A stretch of DNA of 9,226 bases from Patescibacteria group bacterium (GCA_030916975.1 JAUPVO010000046.1:1-9226); one strand, 5' to 3'; shown: positions 1 through 6,443, counted from the stretch's first letter. Numbers and translations: made by a program. Notes: a model not told the origin generated them from the sequence alone.

Positions 1-6
1 CGTAAA

Positions 7-2748
7 CTATTTTAAGTTGTATTTATTCCTACGATTTTCAAACGCTTCTTCACCTCCTTCTAGTAATTCGCAAGCATGTTCACGTATACCCATCTTTTCT
101 AGAGTGAAGGCAGCCTTTTCATCCACAAAAGAGTTCTCAATTGAGCCAGAAATATAATCAAACACTATGTCATTCTTATTTTTACTTTCTTGCCCATGTC
201 TATTTGCTACAATTATTTCTTCTGCATCTGCTTTAATTGCTATATTCGCATTATGAGTGACAACAATTATTTGTCTATCCTTCTTTTTATTTCTAATAAA
301 ATTAACTATTTCATTTGATATAGATCTACTGTCTAAGTCATCTTCTGGCTGGTCAATTAGAATGGGATATTTACCATCACTGGCCTCAATGAGCAACTTT
401 AATACAACTAGTGATTTTTTACCTGGCGTCATTTCTGAATAGAGATCGTCCTCGTATTTTATTGTATAGTTGATAAAACTATAGTCATCAAATAATCCTT
501 GAACAGCTCTTTGAGTATCTATTCCTGATTTCAATTTCAATGAATCATCTAAAATTAGCTGTAAAACATTTTTAATATTACTAGGATTAATTATATTTAT
601 ATTTGAAGCAAGGTCGTCAGATCTAAAACCTATAGAATTGAGATATTGTTTAGATTCTTGTGACGAGTTATGAAAATTTACATTATTTTCCAAAAATTTG
701 CTTAGTTTTTTATTCTCTATAGACATATTTCCAGAAAACTCAATTCCATCAATATTGCCAGTGATAGATTGTGAAAATTCTTTTCTAGTATTAAATCTCT
801 TTAGATGGTGTTCCAACAAGTCCGTTGTTACCTTCTCACGTGACTCTTTAAGAGAAGTTAAAACTTTTTCCTCTTTTTCAATATCTAAGAGTTTCTTATT
901 TTCTTGTGCAAGTTCTTTTATCTTTTCTTCAGCTGATTTATTATTTTTTGATTTATTAATAAGGTCTTTGTTTTCTTCTAGAAGTTTCTTTTTTTCTTTG
1001 TCTAGCCCTTTTTCTTTTTTAGTAAGCTCTTCAATCTTTAAATTAAGAAAAGCAGAGTATGATTCTTTGTATTCCTTTTGCGATTTTTCCGTGTATAGCT
1101 CAACTTCTTTTCTAAGTTCCTCGCTTCTGATTTCAATATCAAAATCATTGAAAGGATAATATTCATCATTAAGTCCACCTCTAACACTAGTTAAAGAATC
1201 TATATCTAATTTTATAAACTCTAATTCTTTTGTGTAATCAGAGTAAGTTTTTCTTATGGTTTCAAGATTTTTTAGATCTTCCTTGGATAAATCTTTTTGT
1301 AGTTTCTCAACTTCTTTTGTTATTTTTTGTATTTGCTTTTCTACTCCTTTCTTGTCGCCAATCTTTTTTACTTTTTCTGCCTGATCTAAGATTTGTTTTG
1401 ATAATGAAAACAGTTTATGTACAAAACCGTTTATATTTAGATTTATTTGACTTATTACAGCATCAACCTCGTCTCTTTTCTCAATAAGATCATCACCAAA
1501 AGCGTTCTCAGCTATCTTAAGAATAGGGTCGTCACTTTTTTCTGCTTCAGCAAGAGAGTTAATATAGTTTTGAGGGATATAGACTACACCCTTAATATTT
1601 TCTAGACCACTTTCAGTATCATCTGACCAAATAACTTTTGCTTCAGGTGGATCTATTGTTGCCAGTTCACTATTTCTTTCACTAAACTGATTTTCATCAA
1701 TAGATTTTGCTATTGCGTTTAGTAAAGAGGTTTTGCCAGAAGATCGACTTCCAATTATTACATTTAAATTTGGATTTAAAAATATTTCTTCAGAAGTAAA
1801 CTTTGAGTTATACAAAACTACACTTTTTATTGTGCGGTATATTTCTTTTTCATCAGGTATTAGTTCTTGAATTTTTACTCTTTCTTCGGGTTCAAATATA
1901 ACCTGGCGCAATCCTTCAAACGTAGTATTTGCTTTTACCCATGTTATATCTGAGTAATCTTTTATTTTTCCTTCCTCATTTTCCTCAAAACTCTTACCAA
2001 GTTTTTTATCTAAGACTTCAAAAGAATGAGAGTCACACCCAGACACAACTGCTTTTTTGGGTAAAGAGTACTGAGATCTTCCCGCTATTTTATTTAAAAA
2101 AAGTTCGGTGTTATTTTTATTACCAAAAAATAGATGACATATTTTATCGATTTCTTTAGCATATTCCGCACCTCGTCCATCTTTCCCTGTGGAAGGTCTT
2201 AAAGAGCCGTAACCAGTCGCAACCCCCACAATCAAAAATTCTTCATTAGTAAAATCTGCCTGTAGAGATTTTACTAATGAATCCAAAGTAACCATTGCCT
2301 TTTCGTAGGTCACAGAACTAAGATCTGTAGAGGTGCAGTATTTATTATTCAGGGTCTCGTTGTCTGTTGAGACAAGTTTTAAACGAGTAAGAAAGTTTGG
2401 TATTTTGTCCAATGTCATTTTCTTGTTTGAAAAAATAACATGTATTTGAATATGGTCACCATTGTGATTTTTTGATTCAATCCTAAATTCTATATTAGGG
2501 AAAAAGACTTTATGTGATTTTGAATATCTTTTCTTAAACTCGTCACTAAACTTATTATAGCCATCAATTGAAAAATAGTCTGTTATTCCAAAGACATCTA
2601 CATCAGAATTTTCTATTTTCTCACAGAAAATATCCCAAACATTTTTGCCTGGGTCAACTCGGTATTGATCATTTAGTTTAGTTTCAGGTGTGTGCACATG
2701 TAAGTCCCACTTTCTCCAAAGAGATCCTGATTTGAAATGGTTGATCAT
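7..2748 (-). CDS. TrlF-like PHP-domain / ABC (SMC-like) ATPase
   Basis: A complete 913-residue protein that joins a metal-dependent PHP phosphoesterase to an ABC-type ATPase. The PHP domain covers about residues 10-290. Visible likely metal ligands are H17 and H19 (LHVHT), D57 (GITDYFS), E87, H103, and D239 with H241 (GCDSH). The ATPase half has a Walker A (GSRSSGKT, 333-340), a lysine- and glutamate-rich coiled coil at about 420-650, a signature-like TPGKKS (774-779), a Walker B with D-loop (ILIDQPEDDLD, 796-806) and a switch histidine, H832. This order matches what I know as TrlF family AAA-like ATPases. By analogy with other SMC-like ATPases fused to phosphoesterases or nucleases, nucleic-acid processing or defence is an inference. 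No partner gene is adjacent, and the next gene is a divergent recombinase. All key residues are intact. The ATG at 2748 lies only a few bases past a -10-like box and has no Shine-Dalgarno, so the message may be leaderless. The stop is TAG. Confidence 0.85.
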   Translation of the reverse strand: MINHFKSGSLWRKWDLHVHTPETKLNDQYRVDPGKNVWDIFCEKIENSDVDVFGITDYFSIDGYNKFSDEFKKRYSKSHKVFFPNIEFRIESKNHNGDHIQIHVIFSNKKMTLDKIPNFLTRLKLVSTDNETLNNKYCTSTDLSSVTYEKAMVTLDSLVKSLQADFTNEEFLIVGVATGYGSLRPSTGKDGRGAEYAKEIDKICHLFFGNKNNTELFLNKIAGRSQYSLPKKAVVSGCDSHSFEVLDKKLGKSFEENEEGKIKDYSDITWVKANTTFEGLRQVIFEPEERVKIQELIPDEKEIYRTIKSVVLYNSKFTSEEIFLNPNLNVIIGSRSSGKTSLLNAIAKSIDENQFSERNSELATIDPPEAKVIWSDDTESGLENIKGVVYIPQNYINSLAEAEKSDDPILKIAENAFGDDLIEKRDEVDAVISQINLNINGFVHKLFSLSKQILDQAEKVKKIGDKKGVEKQIQKITKEVEKLQKDLSKEDLKNLETIRKTYSDYTKELEFIKLDIDSLTSVRGGLNDEYYPFNDFDIEIRSEELRKEVELYTEKSQKEYKESYSAFLNLKIEELTKKEKGLDKEKKKLLEENKDLINKSKNNKSAEEKIKELAQENKKLLDIEKEEKVLTSLKESREKVTTDLLEHHLKRFNTRKEFSQSITGNIDGIEFSGNMSIENKKLSKFLENNVNFHNSSQESKQYLNSIGFRSDDLASNINIINPSNIKNVLQLILDDSLKLKSGIDTQRAVQGLFDDYSFINYTIKYEDDLYSEMTPGKKSLVVLKLLIEASDGKYPILIDQPEDDLDSRSISNEIVNFIRNKKKDRQIIVVTHNANIAIKADAEEIIVANRHGQESKNKNDIVFDYISGSIENSFVDEKAAFTLEKMGIREHACELLEGGEEAFENRRNKYNLK

Positions 2749-2853
2749 ATCTATATTTTAACACTTTTCACCATATTTTTTAAGCTTTGCAAGTTACCTA
2801 CTTCATGGCGTAAAGGTGTCCTGGACTCTTCGGAGGGGTTGCGTCATTAATGT
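2749..2853. other. Divergent intergenic gap with GC-rich block; candidate attachment site
   Basis: This 105-bp gap separates the PHP-ABC gene from the divergent serine recombinase. From about 2801 to 2845 the base composition turns markedly richer in G and C than its surroundings. Within it are a perfect 9-bp dyad GTCCTGGAC (2818-2826), a GGAGGGG run (2832-2838) and a palindrome CATTAATG (2845-2852). Large serine recombinases usually lie next to one of their attachment sites, so this block is the natural place for attL or attR. No second copy is visible in the window, so this is inference only. Confidence 0.25.
2755..2783 (-). promoter_or_regulatory. Possible extended -10 promoter for the PHP-ABC gene
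   Basis: On the minus strand TGTTAAAAT (2763-2755) fits an extended -10 (TGn plus TAAAAT). The best -35 at 17 bp is a weak TTAAAA (2783-2778). Transcription would begin at or next to the ATG at 2748, giving a leaderless message. AT-rich sequence makes chance matches common, so support is modest. Confidence 0.35.
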
Positions 2854-4164
2854 GTGTATATGAAAGTATTAGATGAAAAAATGAGGGTAAATATAAAGGA
2901 GACGGTTCAGTATAAATACTGTCTGTATGCAAGAAAAAGCACTGAAGCAGAAGATAAACAAGCTCTTTCAATAGAATCACAAGTAAAAGAAATGCTGGCT
3001 TTAGCAGACAGAGAGGGGCTCAATGTCACCGAAATAAAGCGAGAAGCTCACTCTTCAAAAGAAGTAGGACAAAGACCGGTGTTTAACCAAATGATAGAAG
3101 ATCTGCATAATCAGAAGTTTAACTGTATCCTGACATGGGCACCTGACAGATTAAGTAGAAATGCAGGAGATCTTGGAAGTATTGTCGACATGATGGATAG
3201 AGGTAAATTGCATCAGATACGAACATACGGTCAACGGTTTACAAATAATCCAAACGAGAAGTTCTTGCTGATGATACTTGGATCACAAGCTAAGCTCGAG
3301 AATGATAATAAGGCAGTAAATGTTAAACGAGGATTACGAACACGATGTGAGATGGGTTGGCGACCAGGACAAGCACCAACTGGATACTTAAATGAAAGGC
3401 ACTTAGATAAGAAATGTCAGTGCAGAATAGATCCAAAGCGTGGTCCGATAATTAAACAAATGTTTGAGCACGTCGCATACGAAGGATGGAGTGGTCGAAA
3501 GTTATATAAATGGCTTAAAGAGATAGATTTCAAGACAAAGAATGGTAAGCATCTAGTATTGGCGAATATATACTTACTACTTAGAAATAACTTCTATTAC
3601 GGAGAGTTTGAGTATCCAGTAGGAAGTGGTAACTGGTATACAGGTAAGCATACTCCACTCATTGATAAAGATTTGTTTGATAAAGTTCAAGAACATTTAG
3701 ATGGTAAATATATACCCAAGACCGAAAGTAAAGAATTTGCATTCACTAAACTTATTAAATGTGGCTATTGCAACTCAGGTATTACAGCAGATGAGAAGTT
3801 CAAAAAATTGAAAGATGGTGGAGTAAATAGACACGTCTACTACTTCTGTTCGCGAAGAAGTAGAGAAGGTTGTAATAACCCAGCAATCAATGAAACAGAG
3901 CTTATTAGCGAACTTGTAGACTTGATAGACACAATCGATTTAGATGAGATAGGAATGAACGAAAAGATACGAGAAGAAATAGCTAGATTTAATAAGTTTA
4001 GAATTGGAGTACTTGGTCACAAACAAGAGAAAACAAATGAAGGTGTAGACATTAAAAACTATGCTAAGTATCTGTTAAAAGAAGGGACCATTATAGAGAA
4101 AAGAGAGATGTTATTGTGTCTAAGGAGTACTCTATTTATGAAGGATAAGAAGGTTTCACTATAA
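2854..4164 (+). CDS. Large serine recombinase (resolvase/invertase family)
   Basis: A site-specific DNA recombinase that would integrate, excise or invert DNA through a phosphoserine intermediate. The resolvase catalytic domain is at about residues 20-165, with the catalytic serine in YARKST (S29) and the arginine motif DRLSRN (98-103). The Recombinase domain follows at about 170-290, starting near APTGYL. A zinc-ribbon with four cysteines (C303, C306, C332, C340) and a short C-terminal helical region of about 90 residues complete it. At 436 residues it is on the short side for large serine recombinases but has every expected part. The start is uncertain: GTG 2854, ATG 2860 and ATG 2881 share the frame, and the conserved region begins only at residue 20. 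GGAGGGG at 2832-2838 is 15 bases from the GTG, too far for a strong ribosome site. No terminator separates it from the metal operon downstream, which suggests that operon could be its cargo. Confidence 0.9.
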   Translation: MYMKVLDEKMRVNIKETVQYKYCLYARKSTEAEDKQALSIESQVKEMLALADREGLNVTEIKREAHSSKEVGQRPVFNQMIEDLHNQKFNCILTWAPDRLSRNAGDLGSIVDMMDRGKLHQIRTYGQRFTNNPNEKFLLMILGSQAKLENDNKAVNVKRGLRTRCEMGWRPGQAPTGYLNERHLDKKCQCRIDPKRGPIIKQMFEHVAYEGWSGRKLYKWLKEIDFKTKNGKHLVLANIYLLLRNNFYYGEFEYPVGSGNWYTGKHTPLIDKDLFDKVQEHLDGKYIPKTESKEFAFTKLIKCGYCNSGITADEKFKKLKDGGVNRHVYYFCSRRSREGCNNPAINETELISELVDLIDTIDLDEIGMNEKIREEIARFNKFRIGVLGHKQEKTNEGVDIKNYAKYLLKEGTIIEKREMLLCLRSTLFMKDKKVSL

Positions 4165-4183
4165 TTATTGTGTAAAACCCAGG

Positions 4184-4212
4184 TTGACTAATATACCCTA
4201 TGGGGGTATATT
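4184..4212 (+). promoter_or_regulatory. csoR operon promoter (-35/-10)
   Basis: TTGACT (4184-4189) and TATATT (4207-4212) are spaced by exactly 17 bp, close to the sigma-70 consensus. The start of transcription should fall at about 4218-4220, two to four bases before the csoR ATG at 4222, so the first gene is probably read from a leaderless message. The CsoR operator covers the whole spacer and the -10 box. Confidence 0.8.
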
Positions 4213-4214
4213 AG
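4188..4214 (+). promoter_or_regulatory. CsoR operator (11-bp inverted repeat)
   Basis: The arms CTAATATACCC (4188-4198) and GGGTATATTAG (4204-4214) are perfect reverse complements around a 5-bp spacer. The centre is the TACCC-N-GGGTA-type pattern of CsoR/RcnR-family operators. It lies between and over the promoter boxes, so bound repressor would block RNA polymerase, and Cu(I) binding would release it. The match to the gene immediately downstream makes autoregulation very likely. Confidence 0.85.
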
Positions 4215-4221
4215 TAATAAT

Positions 4222-4494
4222 ATGCACGGAATACATAAAGAAAATAAAAAAATACTTTCACGTCTTAAACGTGTACAAGGACAGTTGGTTGGGGTTGAAA
4301 AAATGATACTTGATGACAAGTATTGTATAGATATTATTACTCAAACAAGTGCTATTAAAAGCGCTATCTCCGCTCTTGAAGATGAGATGCTCGAGAGCCA
4401 CTTAGCTCACTGTTTACATAAAGAGACAAACAAGAATAAATTAGCTGAAATGCAAAATGAAATCATCAAGGTGTATAAGTTAAAAAGAAAATAA
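4222..4494 (+). CDS. csoR: CsoR-type copper-sensing transcriptional repressor
   Basis: A 90-residue all-helical repressor of the CsoR/RcnR (DUF156) family, cytoplasmic and expected to work as a tetramer. The family signature LSRLKRVQGQLVGVEKMI spans residues 12-29. The metal ligands are C35, H60 and C64. Their spacing (25 and 4) equals the Cu(I)-binding Cys-His-Cys set of Mycobacterium tuberculosis CsoR (C36, H61, C65). RcnR-type nickel/cobalt sensors have histidine in the last place, so Cu(I) is the best call. It is the first gene of a four-gene operon, and the next start is one base after its stop. A perfect operator overlaps its promoter, implying autorepression relieved by copper. A persulfide sensor of the CstR type is less likely because the histidine is present, although it cannot be excluded from sequence alone. 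Confidence 0.92.
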   Translation: MHGIHKENKKILSRLKRVQGQLVGVEKMILDDKYCIDIITQTSAIKSAISALEDEMLESHLAHCLHKETNKNKLAEMQNEIIKVYKLKRK

Positions 4495-4495
4495 T

Positions 4496-4993
4496 ATGAA
4501 TATATCAATAGAGAATAAAAATTTTTCAATATACCTTTGTAAATATCTTGGTGTAGCCCTCATTGCAGGATCTGTTGTACATATTGGAACGCTTCAAAAC
4601 GGGTTTAGTCGATACATCATTTTAATGTGTATTGGTCTAGTACTCATGATTACTGGAAATGTACTAGAAGCAAAACAAAATGGGCAAAAAATAAACCTAA
4701 ATTACTTGCTACTAATAACAGGGCTTTCATTTGCTACCGGGTTTCTTTCTGGGGGCATTCAACACTATTTAGATAATCCATCGTATGCAGGCACACTTCT
4801 CGGTATTGGTTTGTTGGGGGCATACATTACATATTTTATAAAAGATCATGTTGGACTTAAGATGAGGAATGTAGCCATAGTTGCAATTTTCTCAATTTTT
4901 ATTGTTTTTTTCTCTAACTACGTAATGGACGATACTCTACTCGGAGAAAATCACCATGGCGAAGCTGGAGTACAAACAATAGATACACATTAA
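4496..4993 (+). CDS. Unrecognised five-helix membrane protein of the CsoR operon
   Basis: I do not recognise a named family. The 165-residue protein has about five hydrophobic segments (near residues 15-35, 40-57, 70-90, 97-117 and 123-142), so it should sit in the cytoplasmic membrane. Polar residues within or at the edges of helices stand out: H29 in VVHIGT, and H90 in GGIQHYLDNP (86-95). The short C-terminal tail after helix five carries H153, H154 and H165, a possible metal-binding end. It has no signal peptide apart from its first helix. Its ATG is one base after the csoR stop and five bases separate its stop from the next start, so it is certainly co-transcribed. Its place in a copper-controlled operon suggests metal transport or metal-linked membrane chemistry, which is inference. 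No Shine-Dalgarno precedes it. Confidence 0.8.
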   Translation: MNISIENKNFSIYLCKYLGVALIAGSVVHIGTLQNGFSRYIILMCIGLVLMITGNVLEAKQNGQKINLNYLLLITGLSFATGFLSGGIQHYLDNPSYAGTLLGIGLLGAYITYFIKDHVGLKMRNVAIVAIFSIFIVFFSNYVMDDTLLGENHHGEAGVQTIDTH

Positions 4994-4998
4994 AATAT

Positions 4999-5598
4999 AT
5001 GGAAAACTTGAATCAAAAATGTGAACTTTGTAGCATGGTGGCAACACACAGCGAGATAGATACAAAAGACATTACCCATTATTTTTGTCAGCACCATTCT
5101 CTAAAAAATATCCCTACTGCAAAAATAAATCATCTAAGATTAATACCGCTTTTTAGCGTATTTATTTTAATCATTGCACTCTCATTAATCCGTCAATTCT
5201 TAAACGGTACTAACTTTATGATGTGGATGATGGACTTTATGGGTATATTCTTCTTAATCTTTGGGCTGTTCAAGCTCTACGATTTAAAAGGGTTTGTGCA
5301 AGGATTTCAGACATACGATGTTATTACAAAGAAAATACCTCAATTCGGATACACATATCCATTTATTGAAGTAATTCTTGGTATTACATATTTAGCAGGG
5401 TTTATGTTTGTATGGCAAAACCTAATAGCATTAATGCTTGCCAGCTTTGGACTTTATTCAGCTTATGTTGCTCTAAAAAATAAAGAAGAAATACAGTGTG
5501 TCTGTTTAGGAACTTTTTTCAACTTACCAATGACATACATAACACTACTTGAAAATGGAGTTATGTTTGGAATGGCACTTTTTATGCTCTTAATGTGA
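4999..5598 (+). CDS. MauE/DoxX-like membrane protein with N-terminal Cys/His metal-site motif
   Basis: A 199-residue membrane protein in two parts. Residues 8-33 hold a C-x2-C (C8, C11) and a later FCQHH (C30, H32, H33), a pattern like the TRASH/YHS treble-clef metal sites of copper-handling proteins. The rest has about five hydrophobic segments (near 47-65, 75-93, 119-136, 138-158, 183-198). It carries motifs typical of MauE/DoxX redox-associated membrane proteins: FDLKGF-like YDLKGF (94-99), YPFIEVILG (120-128) and the paired cysteines of CVCLGT (167-172) followed by LPMTYITLLE. MauE relatives are linked to disulfide or periplasmic redox chemistry, and close relatives occur in heavy-metal operons. 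A role in copper binding or in keeping thiols reduced is inferred. It starts five bases after the preceding stop with no Shine-Dalgarno. The stop is TGA, which shows that UGA is not recoded here. Confidence 0.82.
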   Translation: MENLNQKCELCSMVATHSEIDTKDITHYFCQHHSLKNIPTAKINHLRLIPLFSVFILIIALSLIRQFLNGTNFMMWMMDFMGIFFLIFGLFKLYDLKGFVQGFQTYDVITKKIPQFGYTYPFIEVILGITYLAGFMFVWQNLIALMLASFGLYSAYVALKNKEEIQCVCLGTFFNLPMTYITLLENGVMFGMALFMLLM

Positions 5599-5642
5599 GG
5601 AACATAAAAAAATATTATTATTAATCACATAAGAAAAAATAT

Positions 5643-6065
5643 ATGAAAATAAATTATAAAATTACAACACTAGTGTTAGTTGCGATATTGTTAGTAACAT
5701 ATGCATGGCATTGGGAAGACATCTTTTTTCACAATAGAGATGAAGTGAAAATGGAAAATAAAATGAATGGAATCGGTGGCATGCACCAAATGCCAGACGG
5801 TTCAATGATGATGAACAATGGTGGAAGTATGATGGATATGACCATGAATGATATGGTTGGTATGATGAACGGTAAAACTGGAAAAGCTCTTGAAAAAGAA
5901 TTTATTACTGGTATGATACCTCATCATCAAGGGGCGGTCGATATGGCTAAAAAGTTACTAGCAGATCCCACAGTTAGTCAAGAGCTTAAAAATTTCGCTA
6001 ATCAAATAATTTCTGCCCAAGAGGGTGAAATTAAAATGATGAATGCGTGGTTAAAAAAATACTAA
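5643..6065 (+). CDS. Membrane-anchored Met-rich DUF305 (CopM-like) metal-binding protein
   Basis: A 140-residue protein with one N-terminal hydrophobic segment (about 6-22), which is either an anchor or a signal peptide, so the rest should face outward. Residues 37-75 form a low-complexity linker with 14 methionines, plus H48, typical of Cu(I)-binding extracytoplasmic proteins. The DUF305 domain follows (about 84-140), with GMIPHHQGAVDMA (90-102) and QEGEIKMMNAWL (126-137), whose histidines and methionines are the expected metal ligands. The cyanobacterial copper-binding protein CopM belongs to this family. It is the last gene of the CsoR operon, after a 44-base A/T-rich gap that shows no clear promoter or ribosome site, and is followed by a strong hairpin. 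Binding or buffering of copper outside the membrane is the likely job. The domain usually occurs once or twice, and here it is single. Confidence 0.88.
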   Translation: MKINYKITTLVLVAILLVTYAWHWEDIFFHNRDEVKMENKMNGIGGMHQMPDGSMMMNNGGSMMDMTMNDMVGMMNGKTGKALEKEFITGMIPHHQGAVDMAKKLLADPTVSQELKNFANQIISAQEGEIKMMNAWLKKY

Positions 6066-6074
6066 TCTTTTACT

Positions 6075-6116
6075 AATCTAAAACACACACTATACAATAA
6101 GTGTGTGTTTTAGATT
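6075..6116. terminator. Perfect 17-bp hairpin between convergent units (possible terminator)
   Basis: The arms 6075-6091 and 6100-6116 are perfect reverse complements with an 8-base loop. The hairpin begins nine bases after the DUF305 stop and lies between the plus-strand metal operon and the minus-strand tRNA gene. It lacks the usual run of U after the stem on either strand, so it may act as a bidirectional terminator or as a 3' stabilising structure. Confidence 0.65.
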
Positions 6117-6219
6117 TAGGATCGATTTCTAGGAAATATGTGTTTCTTTTTTATCTAACCGAGTTTTTAAAAACCCTTACAATACATGACGTGAGTCGGT
6201 CAGTTGAATTGTAATGTGT

Positions 6220-6293
6220 TGGCTGCGAGACTAAGAATCGAACTTAGATTGACTGGACCAGAATCAGCCGTCCTACCATTAGACGATCTCGCA
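6220..6293 (-). tRNA. tRNA-Gln (anticodon CUG)
   Basis: A 74-base cloverleaf read on the minus strand. The acceptor stem pairs TGCGAGA with TCTCGCA perfectly, the T-stem pairs CTAAG with CTTAG around TTCGATT, and the D-arm has GTCT/GGAC. The anticodon loop TTCTGGT gives anticodon CTG, which reads CAG (glutamine). The 3' CCA is encoded. The weak first pair U1-A72 and discriminator G73 agree with glutaminyl identity. One oddity is an apparent A31-C39 mismatch that closes the anticodon loop, together with a G27-U43 wobble. It has its own promoter upstream and no neighbouring tRNA genes. Confidence 0.93.
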
Positions 6294-6302
6294 ATGTGAA
6301 GA

Positions 6303-6331
6303 ATTATAGCATATTTATCAGATTTTTTGAA
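6303..6331 (-). promoter_or_regulatory. tRNA-Gln promoter (extended -10)
   Basis: On the minus strand TGCTATAAT (6311-6303) is a perfect extended -10. TTCAAA (6331-6326) is a fair -35 at exactly 17 bp. Transcription would begin near 6296, just before the mature tRNA 5' end at 6293. Confidence 0.8.
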
Positions 6332-6443
6332 TACGAACAAGCTCTCTTTCCGTCAGGTTTCAGGGTTATGCTTACACACTTTATTATGTATATATAATAG
6401 ATTCTCTGAACTAAATACATACTACAAATTAGAGCAAATAAAT
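6332..6443. other. Intergenic stretch, no gene seen
   Basis: Sequence between the tRNA promoter and the ftsX terminator. I see no open reading frame, structured RNA or repeat that I can support. It contains a TATAAT on the plus strand (6393-6398) without a fitting -35 or a gene to serve. Confidence 0.5.

Noticed and set aside
257..2159. Plus-strand open frames opposite the PHP-ABC gene (e.g. 257-442, 698-1159, 1230-1487, 1929-2159)
   Set aside because: They are antisense to a clearly coding gene and encode Phe/Ser/Leu-rich, low-complexity peptides that mirror its lysine- and glutamate-rich coiled coil. None has a recognisable domain.
2798..2980. Minus-strand 60-codon frame across the intergenic gap and the start of the recombinase
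   Set aside because: It overlaps the recombinase N-terminus antisense and has no domain or start signal. The GC-rich part is better treated as possible attachment-site DNA.
4222..4494. csoR gene product as an RcnR-type nickel/cobalt sensor
   Set aside because: The fourth ligand position is C64 rather than histidine, and C35-H60-C64 spacing equals that of copper CsoR. The neighbours are also copper-type proteins.
6163..6174. Palindrome GTTTTTAAAAAC downstream of the tRNA as a terminator
   Set aside because: It is fully self-complementary with no loop, so the real stem would be at most about four weak A-T and G-C pairs. The nearby 17-bp hairpin is a better candidate.
6220..6293. tRNA-Gln as the integration site of the recombinase element
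   Set aside because: tRNA-targeted integration is typical of tyrosine integrases, not serine recombinases. No partial tRNA duplicate is seen in the window.
6393..6398. Plus-strand TATAAT as a promoter
   Set aside because: There is no acceptable -35 at 16-18 bp and no plus-strand gene downstream, only the antisense of ftsX.
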